A DNA stretch of 7,047 bases, from assembly GCA_900552255.1 (NCBI GenBank), contig URZF01000078.1:1-7047 (forward strand), in the 5' to 3' direction. Shown in pieces: positions 1 to 5,852 of this stretch. Source of the stretch: an uncultured Eubacteriales bacterium (GTDB taxonomy: Bacteria > Bacillota > Clostridia > Oscillospirales > CAG-272). Made by a program: the position numbers and the translations under genes. The notes beneath the pieces are model-generated. The model was not told the origin of the DNA. It searched no databases and saw only the letters and a list, made by a program, of their open reading frames with translations. The stretch's first letter is position 1. Every line of letters starts with the position of its first letter.

Positions 1-10
1 AACGGAAAAG

Positions 11-48
11 CAACAAAAAAACGGATTTTTTAACCAACAGTCCGTTTT
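11..48 (-). terminator. Probable intrinsic terminator of the deacetylase gene
   Basis: Read on the minus strand, AAAACGGA (complement of 41-48) pairs perfectly with TCCGTTTT (complement of 18-25) across a 15-base loop, and the T run continues to seven bases (complement of 15-21). It begins about 30 bases after the stop codon of the minus-strand gene at 79-780. The stem is short and AT-rich at its base, so termination strength is uncertain. Confidence 0.55.
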
Positions 49-78
49 GAGGCAGAAAGTCTTGTCCCGTAACGGCGC

Positions 79-780
79 TCAGAACAGCAGCACCTCCCGG
101 TTCGTGCCGTAAAAGATATCCTCATGCCCGCCGATCCTCCGGCAGAAAGCCTCAAAGGCCTCCCAAAAATCCCATGCGTCAAATTCATATGAATGTCCCC
201 AAATATAGAAAAGCTGCGGGATGTCCGTCGCGGAAGCGAGGAATTCCTCGCCGAGCGCAAGCATTTTGTCCATATCCAGGTGATATACCGTCGGCGCGAA
301 TGCGATAAGGTCGCGCTGGATCCCGAAGCCGCCGTTTGCATCGACGGTTCTGGCATAGCGAATACCGGTATGCTCCCGCACAAGACGCTCCACTCTCGCA
401 TCGTGATTGACGCCGCCTCCGGGATACGCCATACCGACGACCTCATATCCGGCAAGCGCCGAAAGCGCCTGCCGGTCCTCCTCCACCTGCCGCACTACCT
501 CTTCATTCGGCAACGTACACAGCGCCGGATGCGTCAGCGTATGCGCCGCGACCTCATGGCCGTCGTAGACCGCACGCACATCCTCCGCGCGAACTTTATC
601 GTGTCTTACCTGCACGCCGCCGCGAATAAGCGCATTCTTCCCGCCCAAAAGTCCCGAATTGAGATTGAACGTCGCCCGCAGACCGTACCGGTTAAAAATC
701 TCAATCAGCCGTATATCCTGCGTAACGCCGTCGTCATAGCTGAACGTGACCGCCTTTTTCTTTCCGTTCCACATCGCCAT
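79..780 (-). CDS. Polysaccharide deacetylase family protein (NodB-like fold)
   Basis: This 233-residue protein has the motif order of carbohydrate esterase family 4 / NodB-homology deacetylases. TFSYDDG (residues 12-18) matches motif 1, with D16/D17 as catalytic base and metal ligand. HTLTHP (80-85) matches motif 2, with two metal-binding histidines. AYPGGG (118-123) corresponds to motif 3, and YIWGHSYEF (192-200) is a late His-containing motif. Such enzymes are metal-dependent and remove N- or O-acetyl groups from glycans; the substrate here cannot be read from sequence. There is no signal peptide or membrane segment, so the product is probably cytoplasmic, unlike most peptidoglycan deacetylases. 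I chose the ATG at 780 because GGGGTGGG lies just upstream. An in-frame TTG at 795 and an ATG at 774 are possible alternatives. The gene stands alone, divergent from yqeG, with its own promoter. Confidence 0.85.
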   Translation of the reverse strand: MAMWNGKKKAVTFSYDDGVTQDIRLIEIFNRYGLRATFNLNSGLLGGKNALIRGGVQVRHDKVRAEDVRAVYDGHEVAAHTLTHPALCTLPNEEVVRQVEEDRQALSALAGYEVVGMAYPGGGVNHDARVERLVREHTGIRYARTVDANGGFGIQRDLIAFAPTVYHLDMDKMLALGEEFLASATDIPQLFYIWGHSYEFDAWDFWEAFEAFCRRIGGHEDIFYGTNREVLLF

Positions 781-809
781 AGTCCCACCCCGCAAAAAGC
801 TTCGGTATC

Positions 810-838
810 AGTATATCACGGCAGACGTCGGCCGTCAA
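810..838 (-). promoter_or_regulatory. Sigma-A type promoter of the deacetylase gene
   Basis: On the minus strand TTGACG (complement of 833-838) and TATACT (complement of 810-815) are separated by exactly 17 bases. Each box has one mismatch to consensus. Transcription would start near 803, giving a leader of roughly 23 bases before the ATG at 780, enough for the ribosome site but little else. Confidence 0.8.
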
Positions 839-871
839 GAAATGCGCTGAGGAAAAAAATCAGAAAAGCTA

Positions 872-900
872 TTGCGTTTGGTTTTTAAAAATGATAATAT
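872..900 (+). promoter_or_regulatory. Probable promoter of the yqeG-ATPase transcript
   Basis: TTGCGT (872-877) and TAATAT (895-900) are 17 bases apart, with a TGA immediately before the -10 box (extended -10 form TGn). The upstream stretch 851-870 is A-rich, like an UP element. The surroundings are markedly more AT-rich than the flanking coding DNA. The predicted start near 907 leaves a leader of about 160 bases before yqeG. Other AT-rich hexamers nearby (for example around 905-912) could serve instead. Confidence 0.55.
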
Positions 901-933
901 ATTGATATATTTTGAAATCATATGCGGCAGCGC

Positions 934-955
934 AGACGGCGGACTCCCGCTGTCT
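934..955 (+). other. Hairpin in the yqeG 5' leader
   Basis: AGACGGCGG (934-942) pairs with CCGCTGTCT (947-955) through nine pairs, one of them G-U, around the tetraloop ACTC. A five-base T run follows at 961-965, after a six-base gap. It lies between the predicted promoter and the yqeG start, so it would form in the leader RNA. The gap before the T run makes it a poor terminator as it stands. A role in attenuation or RNA stability is possible but unproven. Confidence 0.4.
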
Positions 956-1065
956 CCTCGTTTTTCAAAAACACCGGCCGTCATAAATCATGCCATTTCT
1001 CCTACGCCCGCGGCAACTCCGAAATAATGCCTCGGCAGCATCAATCCGAAAGGCGGAAAAATTCC

Positions 1066-1578
1066 ATGAAGCATCCTTTCATACCGGACATCATGTTCGA
1101 CAGCATACACGACATCACGCCGGAGTATCTCCTGTCAAAGGACATCCGCGCCGTTGTGCTCGACATCGACAATACGCTTGTGACCTACGGGATGCCGGAG
1201 CCCACGGCGGAGGTCACAAATTGGATCGAGGCGCTGCAAGCTAAGGGCATTTCCGTCGCACTCGCCTCAAACAATGGGCGGGAGCGAGTCGAGCTTTTCA
1301 ACAAAAAGCTCGGTGTATTTACGACCTACAAAAGCGGAAAGCCCTCTCCCCGCGCCGTTTTTGCTTCCTGCGAGCATTTCGGCGTCAAGCCGGAGGAGAC
1401 TGCCGTGATCGGCGATCAGATCTTTACCGACGTCTGCTGCGCGAAACGGGCAGGTGCGCTTGCGATTCTCGTCACGCCGCTGCCATACGACGAAAATCTC
1501 TTTTTCAAATTCAAGCGCCTGATGGAAAAGCCCTTTATCCGCGCCTACCGCCGGAAGCAGGAAAGAAAGCACGGATGA
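1066..1578 (+). CDS. yqeG: YqeG family HAD IIIA-type phosphatase
   Basis: The 170-residue protein has all HAD-superfamily motifs: DIDNT (33-37), with D33 the expected nucleophile and D35 the acid/base; SNN (68-70) as motif II; K92 in SGKP as motif III; and GDQIFTD (116-122) with two acidic Mg ligands as motif IV. Length and the N-terminal HPFIPD...ITPEYL segment fit the YqeG family. The physiological substrate of that family is not well established. The product should be cytoplasmic. I chose the ATG at 1066 because AGGCGG (1051-1056) precedes it. The frame is open back to 922, but that stretch is basic, low-quality sequence overlapping the leader hairpin and is unlikely to be translated. The stop is followed after 42 bases by the ATPase gene, which suggests one operon. 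Confidence 0.92.
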   Translation: MKHPFIPDIMFDSIHDITPEYLLSKDIRAVVLDIDNTLVTYGMPEPTAEVTNWIEALQAKGISVALASNNGRERVELFNKKLGVFTTYKSGKPSPRAVFASCEHFGVKPEETAVIGDQIFTDVCCAKRAGALAILVTPLPYDENLFFKFKRLMEKPFIRAYRRKQERKHG

Positions 1579-1620
1579 CGGTCACAGTCCCTCACAAAAT
1601 CAGGAAAAGGAGGTCACACT

Positions 1621-3639
1621 ATGATTTTTGAAAGCCTGTATATATCCAGTTTCGGCAAGCTGTCCGATCAAAAATTCGATTTTTCGGAGGGCGTCAACAT
1701 CGTCGAGGGAGCCAACGAATCCGGAAAATCCACGATATGCGGATTTATCCGATTCATGTTTTACGGGCTTCCCTCAAAGCCTGACGAAAAGCTTCGCACC
1801 ATCAGCTGGCAGGACTCCCGTGCGGCGGGCTCGCTTACGTTTTCCGAGGACGGAAAGCGGTATCGGATCGAGCGCGAGGTCATCTGTGTCACCTCCTCCG
1901 ACGGCAAACCGTCCTACCGAGAAAAATGCGCCGTATACGATGCGGACACCAATCTTGTCTGCTTCAAGGGGCAATCGCCCGGCGAGGTATTTTTCGGCGT
2001 GTCCGGTTCCGTTTTCGACAGCACCGTTTATATCCGTCAAACGGAGAACACCCGCGTCGGCGGTCACGAGCTCGGCGAGGAAGCGGAAAACATTTTATTT
2101 TCCGCCAATGAGAGCATCAATACCAAAAAGGCGATCGCGAAGCTCGATTCCGCAAGAGTGTTCCTGCTGCACAAAAACAGACGGGGCGGAAAAATCGCGG
2201 AGCTGGAAAGCGCCCGCGACGAAACGGCGGAAAAGCTGGAAACCGCTATGAAAGCGAGCGGCGACATCATCTACCTCGAGGGAACCCGGCGCCAGCTTTC
2301 CGAAAAAAAAGAGGAAGCGGAGCGCCGTCTCGAAGCCGTCAAGGCGGAGCTTGAAAAATACGAACGCTACACCATGAAAAAGGCCTACCTGAGACGCAAG
2401 GCGGAAAAGGCGCGTCTCGCGGAAACGGAGGAAAAAATCGCCGCGAAAAAATCGCCGCCGGAGCACGGCGGACGCGACATATCTTCCGACGAGTATATCG
2501 CCTCGCTTGAAAAAATGCAGGGCAGCCTTGAGCTTGCCGCTTCCCGCTATGCCGACGCGGAAGCGGCGCTTTCCGACGCAACCCAAAAAATATCGGACAT
2601 GAGCGAAAAGCTCGCGATTTTTGAACGCTTCGGCGCGAAGGGCGGCAAGACCCGTGAGGAGCTCATCTCGAAAACCCGTGCCATGCGCCGTGCCCGTTCG
2701 GCTTCCGTCAAGCTTTTCACGGGCGCGTTCGTTCTCACAGCGCTTTTCGCCGTTCTCTGTGCCGTTCTCTTTCTCGGCGCGCCGGACATGCCTGCCGTTT
2801 TCAAATATATCACGGCGGCGCTCATTCCCATCTTTGCCGTCATAGGCATCGTTTTTTTAGTCCGAGCGACGTCGCTCAAAACGGACATCCGCACCATCTG
2901 CGCCAAATTCGGCTGTGCGGATTATGCCGAATTTGAGGAGCTGGTCCGCGCCGCCTCCGAGGACGAGGCCTATATGGTCTTTATCACCGGCGCACGCGAC
3001 GAGGCCAATGACAAATTCAACGCAGCTTCCGCGAAGCTGGAACAGATCAGCGCGGAAATTTTGGAGGTTCTCGGAAAGGACGGCTTTGAAATCTCGGGCA
3101 ATACCGCAGCTTCCCTTTCGGAGGCCATCGCGTCATGCCGCGGCATCCGCACGGAGCTTGCGGGACTGGAATCGGCATACGAGGAGCAAAAAAGCAGAAT
3201 CGCCGAAATCGAGGAATCCCTCGCGGCCTATCCCAAGGAGTATTTGAAATCCGCCTGCCTCGACGAATACGACGAGACGGAAATGGAAAGCTTCAACCTC
3301 ACTGCGAAAAGACGCGACAGCGAATTTTTATCGGGTGCGATCGCCTCCCAAACCGACAAGCTTCATCAGATCGATTTGGAGCTGTCAGCGCTGACGGCGA
3401 CGGCGATAAGGCCGACCGAGCTTGCCGAACAGAAAGCCGCGCTCGACGAGGAAATCCGAGAGCTGACCGCCAAATGGGATGCTTATATGCTCGCCGTCGA
3501 ATCGCTGGAAAAGGCCAGCGGAAAGCTGCGTCCCAGATTGTTCGCTCCCCGCTTTCGCTCACGCTCAATCATGGCCCCTGCCCACAAACCCGCAGCCATT
3601 TTTAGCGACCAGTCCCCGCGAGCTGAATGCGAACCGTAG
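1621..3639 (+). CDS. YhaN/Rad50-like AAA ATPase, C-terminus lost (truncated gene)
   Basis: The N-terminus is that of SMC/Rad50/YhaN-type ATPases: IFESLYISSFGKL, then Walker A GANESGKST (residues 30-38), and YIRQTE (137-142) as the likely Q-loop. Charged coiled-coil sequence runs from about 175 to 335 and again from about 440 to 635. Between them lie two hydrophobic helices (about 364-386 and 395-414), forming a membrane hairpin as in B. subtilis YhaN-type proteins. The start is secure: AAAAGGAGG (1605-1613) is seven bases before the ATG. Family resemblance stops at about residue 637 (base 3531). The last roughly 36 residues are Arg/Pro-rich and lie in repeat DNA, ending at a TAG inside a repeat. 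The C-terminal head with the signature motif and Walker B is missing, so the 672-residue product should not hydrolyse ATP as a normal dimer and is probably a disrupted gene. The usual SbcD/YhaO-type nuclease partner is not adjacent. Confidence 0.85.
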   Translation: MIFESLYISSFGKLSDQKFDFSEGVNIVEGANESGKSTICGFIRFMFYGLPSKPDEKLRTISWQDSRAAGSLTFSEDGKRYRIEREVICVTSSDGKPSYREKCAVYDADTNLVCFKGQSPGEVFFGVSGSVFDSTVYIRQTENTRVGGHELGEEAENILFSANESINTKKAIAKLDSARVFLLHKNRRGGKIAELESARDETAEKLETAMKASGDIIYLEGTRRQLSEKKEEAERRLEAVKAELEKYERYTMKKAYLRRKAEKARLAETEEKIAAKKSPPEHGGRDISSDEYIASLEKMQGSLELAASRYADAEAALSDATQKISDMSEKLAIFERFGAKGGKTREELISKTRAMRRARSASVKLFTGAFVLTALFAVLCAVLFLGAPDMPAVFKYITAALIPIFAVIGIVFLVRATSLKTDIRTICAKFGCADYAEFEELVRAASEDEAYMVFITGARDEANDKFNAASAKLEQISAEILEVLGKDGFEISGNTAASLSEAIASCRGIRTELAGLESAYEEQKSRIAEIEESLAAYPKEYLKSACLDEYDETEMESFNLTAKRRDSEFLSGAIASQTDKLHQIDLELSALTATAIRPTELAEQKAALDEEIRELTAKWDAYMLAVESLEKASGKLRPRLFAPRFRSRSIMAPAHKPAAIFSDQSPRAECEP

Positions 3640-3751
3640 GCGAAGCATGAAGCCGTTCCGGAGGGAATGGTGCACCAGATCGTGCCTTCTTGAAATAGAG
3701 CAACAAAAAAACGCCCTACACTTTCGTGTAAGGCATTCTTTGGTGCACCAT
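3601..3751. repeat. Palindromic repeat module, copy A
   Basis: Copy A shares two exact blocks with copy B: a 22-base block at 3601-3622 (begins TTTAGCGACC, ends CCCCGCGAG) and a 17-base block at 3658-3674 (CCGGAGGGAATGGTGCA). The blocks are 57 bases apart here and 58 in copy B. An 11-base arm ATGGTGCACCA (3667-3677) returns as its inverse at 3741-3751 and encloses an inner hairpin (3713-3734). Relative to copy B there is an extra insert of about 26 bases (3675-3700). The sequence between the blocks has diverged, which suggests an old duplication or two independent members of a family. The TAG ending the truncated ATPase frame (3637-3639) lies inside it. Confidence 0.8.
3705..3734 (-). terminator. 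Intrinsic terminator in repeat copy A
   Basis: On the minus strand GCCTTACAC, loop GAAA and GTGTAGGGC form a nine-pair stem with one U-G wobble, followed one base later by seven T. On the plus strand the same position is a C-A mismatch and the following T run is broken, so the structure favours minus-strand transcripts, the direction of the recombinase gene. It is the second terminator downstream of that gene. Confidence 0.72.
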
Positions 3752-3767
3752 CAGTGGGCGCGTTAAG

Positions 3768-3790
3768 AATTCAGTCCTGCGGACTGAATT
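3768..3790. repeat. Perfect 10-bp palindrome between the two repeat copies
   Basis: AATTCAGTCC (3768-3777) is followed by a three-base spacer TGC and its exact reverse complement (3781-3790). It abuts the conserved start of repeat copy B and touches the recombinase stop codon (3790-3792). There is no T run. It could be a cruciform, a protein-binding site or a boundary of the repeat family. The function is unknown. Confidence 0.7.
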
Positions 3791-3912
3791 TAGCGACCAG
3801 TCCCCGCGAGACGAACACGAGCGCTTGCGCGAAGTGCGAGTCCGTCCCGGAGGGAATGGTGCAACAAAAAAGCCGCAACATTCGTTGCGGCTTTTCTTGG
3901 TGCACCATTCCC
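3789..3912. repeat. Palindromic repeat module, copy B
   Basis: The exact shared blocks lie at 3789-3810 (22 bases) and 3847-3863 (17 bases). The right half, 3852-3912, is a 61-base near-perfect inverted repeat. The outer arms GGGAATGGTGCA and its inverse enclose the inner stem AAAAGCCGCAAC (3868-3879), which pairs perfectly with 3884-3895, with one outer mismatch and one bulged base. The whole copy lies inside the recombinase reading frame and supplies its stop codon. The organisation (terminator palindrome plus variable spacer plus conserved block) resembles REP/BIME-type or MITE-like elements. I cannot assign it to a named family. Confidence 0.8.
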
Positions 3913-5358
3913 ATCCAAAAACGAACTAAGTACTTCTTCGAGGGAGACCGGGCGTCCGCCCTCCTGGTAGTTGAAATTCACCACGATGCGGTCATCGAAC
4001 AGATAAATAGAGTTGACAAAGCAATCGATGACCTTTTCCTGAAAGGCGATATCCGCCGGGTCGCCGTGGCGGAACTGATCGAACCAGAATAGAATCTGTT
4101 CCCGGGTGATGGGCGGCTTTTCGATCCGCTCCTGCAGGATGCCGGTTTCCAGCGCTTCACGCTGCTGTTCCAGCTCCTCCATCCGCGCCTTGGTGGCGGG
4201 CGTCAGGATGCCCTGCTCGATGGCCGCCACCAGATTGTCTATGCGGCGCTTCACCTCTTTTAGCTCCGCCTGCAAAACCGGCAGGCGGGTGTTTTCCTTG
4301 CTCTGGTATTCCAGCAGCTTGTCCGCCAGCAGGTCGATGACCCGGTCATTCAGCACCTTCTCCAGCGCCGTCTGCACCACAAACTGTTCCAGCGGTTCCT
4401 TGCGCACCGGCTTCAGGCTGCAAACCTCCTTGCCGCTGCGTTTTCGGGTGCCGCACTTATAGTAACAGTGCACCGTGCCCGTATGGCTTCTACCGCTCTC
4501 CCCCGCCATCATGGTGCCGCACTTGCCACAGAACAGCTTGGTAGTCAACAGATAGTGGACATCCGCCTTGTTGTGGGCCGGTGCCTGACGGTGAATTTCG
4601 CACCGTCGCTGCACCGCATCGAAGCAATCCGGATCGATGATGGCCGGGATAGCATCCGGTATGACGGTATCCTTATAGCGGTATTCACCCAGATACCGGC
4701 GATTCTTGAGCAGCGTCTGGAAGCTGTTCTTGGTGAACGGGTTGCCCCGACTGTTGCGGATACCGCGGGCGTTCAGCGATTCGATGATGCTGCGGATGCT
4801 CTCCCCTGCTGCGTACCGCTGGAACGCTTCCTGCACCACCGGTGCAGTGACCGGGTCGATCTGGTAGTGCTGCTCACTGTCGATGCGATAGCCCAGCGGC
4901 ACCGGGCCGCCGTTGAACTTGGCCTTGAGGGCGTTCTCTTTATGACCGCGGCTGACCTTCTCGGCCAGCTCCGCCGAATAGTACTCGGCCATGCCTTCCA
5001 GCAGGCTTTCCAGCATGATGCCTTCCGGCGTGTTGGAGATGGGTTCCGTCACCGACACCACATGGACCCGGTTGTTTTTGAGGATGCGCTTATAATGGGC
5101 CGAATCGTACCGGTTGCGGGAAAAGCGGTCCAGCTTCCACACCAGCACCGCCTCAAAGGTGTGGGTGGCGCTGTCGTGGATCATCTGCTGGAACTGCGGG
5201 CGGCTGTCGGTCTTGGCGGACAGTGCCCGGTCGATGTAGGTCCGCACCACGGTGATGCCGTTCTGGTCGGCATATTCCTTGCATTCCCGCAGCTGGCCCT
5301 CGATGGATTCCTCCCGCTGGTTGTCGCTGCTGTAGCGGGCATAGATCACGGCATTCAT
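3790..5358 (-). CDS. Large serine recombinase (site-specific integrase/resolvase family)
   Basis: This 522-residue enzyme would catalyse integration and excision of the element by serine recombination. The resolvase-type catalytic domain spans about residues 1-140: YARYSSDNQ, with S10 at the position of the catalytic serine of gamma-delta resolvase; R8; and LDRFSR with R78 and R81. The recombinase domain follows (FNGGPVPLGYRID at 148-160 to about 255). Next is a zinc ribbon with C277, C280, C302 and C313, then a coiled coil at about 355-415, the domain order of large serine integrases. The start is the ATG at 5358: AAGGAGG (complement of 5367-5373) is eight bases upstream and overlaps the regulator stop codon, so translation is probably coupled. 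The in-frame GTG at 5367 lies within this ribosome site and is rejected. From about residue 484 the sequence is read from the palindromic repeat (tail ...LAGTGR) and is probably not native. Confidence 0.93.
   Translation of the reverse strand: MNAVIYARYSSDNQREESIEGQLRECKEYADQNGITVVRTYIDRALSAKTDSRPQFQQMIHDSATHTFEAVLVWKLDRFSRNRYDSAHYKRILKNNRVHVVSVTEPISNTPEGIMLESLLEGMAEYYSAELAEKVSRGHKENALKAKFNGGPVPLGYRIDSEQHYQIDPVTAPVVQEAFQRYAAGESIRSIIESLNARGIRNSRGNPFTKNSFQTLLKNRRYLGEYRYKDTVIPDAIPAIIDPDCFDAVQRRCEIHRQAPAHNKADVHYLLTTKLFCGKCGTMMAGESGRSHTGTVHCYYKCGTRKRSGKEVCSLKPVRKEPLEQFVVQTALEKVLNDRVIDLLADKLLEYQSKENTRLPVLQAELKEVKRRIDNLVAAIEQGILTPATKARMEELEQQREALETGILQERIEKPPITREQILFWFDQFRHGDPADIAFQEKVIDCFVNSIYLFDDRIVVNFNYQEGGRPVSLEEVLSSFLDGNGAPRKAATNVAAFLLHHSLRDGLALRASARVRLAGTGR
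3866..3895 (-). terminator. Intrinsic terminator in repeat copy B, inside the recombinase frame
   Basis: On the minus strand GCCGCAAC, loop GAAT and GTTGCGGC form a perfect eight-pair GC-rich stem, preceded by AAAA and followed by TTTTTT, so the stem can extend to twelve pairs. On the plus strand it is followed by TTTTCTT, so it may act in both directions. It sits 76 bases before the recombinase stop codon, an unusual position for a terminator. Confidence 0.72.
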
Positions 5359-5371
5359 GGCGTACACCTCC

Positions 5372-5746
5372 TTACTTGTGCTTCTCCTCTTCTCCCATAT
5401 TGAGGATCATCTGTTTCAGACGGCGGTTCAGCTCGCTGCCCGGCGTGAAGCAGGCTTCCACAAACTCGCTCCAGTCCGGTTTGCGCTGTACCACCTCCTG
5501 CGCCCCCTCCGGCGTGACGCAGACATACCGCCCGCGGGGGTCCTCGCACAGGCCGAAGATATAATCCAGCGATACATTAAAATAGGTGGCATACCAGACC
5601 AGAATACGGTAAGGTGCCGCTGCCCGGTCTGTTTCGTACCGGTTGATGGCCGCCTGATTGGTTCCGGCCAACGCCGCCAGCTGGGCCTGGGTCAGCCCCG
5701 CATCTTTGCGCAACACACGCAGCCGGGTGCCTACGGATACATCCAT
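5372..5746 (-). CDS. XRE/Cro-C1 family helix-turn-helix regulator of the element
   Basis: The 124-residue protein has an N-terminal Cro/C1-type helix-turn-helix at about residues 6-65: GTRLRVLRKDAGLTQAQLA, then the recognition-helix region GTNQAAINRYE, ending in SLDYIFGL, typical of this fold. The C-terminal half (about 70-124) is a short charged extension of unknown role. The start is the ATG at 5746, with AGGAGG (complement of 5754-5759) seven bases upstream; the TTG at 5773 lies before that ribosome site. Its TAA (5372-5374) is part of TAAGGAGG, which is also the recombinase ribosome site, so the two genes form a tightly coupled pair. It probably represses or gates its own promoter and hence the recombinase. 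This is inferred from the layout and the inverted repeat at the promoter. Confidence 0.88.
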   Translation of the reverse strand: MDVSVGTRLRVLRKDAGLTQAQLAALAGTNQAAINRYETDRAAAPYRILVWYATYFNVSLDYIFGLCEDPRGRYVCVTPEGAQEVVQRKPDWSEFVEACFTPGSELNRRLKQMILNMGEEEKHK

Positions 5747-5760
5747 GGAAAGACCTCCTG

Positions 5761-5794
5761 CAAAATTCGTCAATTCAAGTATAATCGAATTTTG
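5761..5794. promoter_or_regulatory. Candidate operator: inverted repeat around the regulator -10 box
   Basis: CAAAATTCG (5761-5769) and its exact inverse CGAATTTTG (5786-5794) are separated by 16 bases that include the -10 box (5778-5783). The left arm lies within a few bases of the regulator's ribosome site. Half-site centres are 25 bases apart, about two and a half helical turns. That would suit two dimers or a looped complex better than a single dimer. The natural candidate to bind is the HTH protein encoded just downstream. Confidence 0.5.
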
Positions 5795-5806
5795 GATTTA
5801 TTGCAA
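5778..5806 (-). promoter_or_regulatory. Promoter of the regulator-recombinase operon
   Basis: On the minus strand TTGCAA (5801-5806) and TATACT (complement of 5778-5783) are 17 bases apart, close to sigma-A consensus, in AT-rich DNA. Transcription would start near 5771, about 25 bases before the regulator ATG at 5746. No clear terminator separates it from the upstream permease gene (stop at 5853), so read-through from the ABC operon is also possible. Confidence 0.75.
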
Positions 5807-5852
5807 GAAGTATTGTCCACTTAGGCTTCCGAAAGCACCTGATGCCACAACT

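Noticed and set aside
193..888. 231-codon plus-strand open frame opposite the deacetylase
   Set aside because: It lies antisense to a gene with clear family motifs, its own promoter and ribosome site. Its translation is Arg/His-rich with no recognisable domain.
922..1065. N-terminal extension of YqeG
   Set aside because: The frame is open but basic and low in quality. It overlaps the leader hairpin, and the AGGCGG ribosome site points to 1066.
3601..3912. CRISPR array
   Set aside because: There are only two copies, of complex internal structure, with a long unequal spacer and terminator hairpins. This does not fit short regular repeats, and no cas gene is present.
3532..3912. att site of the recombinase formed by the 22-base direct repeat
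   Set aside because: Both copies lie on the same side of the recombinase, 188 bases apart, so they cannot be the two ends of the element. The real att sites cannot be defined from one junction.
3601..3912. Group II intron or retron RNA
   Set aside because: No reverse transcriptase frame and no domain V-like hairpin is present. The inner hairpins are fully explained as intrinsic terminators.
4468..5403. 311-codon plus-strand open frame opposite the recombinase
   Set aside because: It is the complement of strongly conserved recombinase sequence. The product shows no domain and is a GC-rich antisense artefact.
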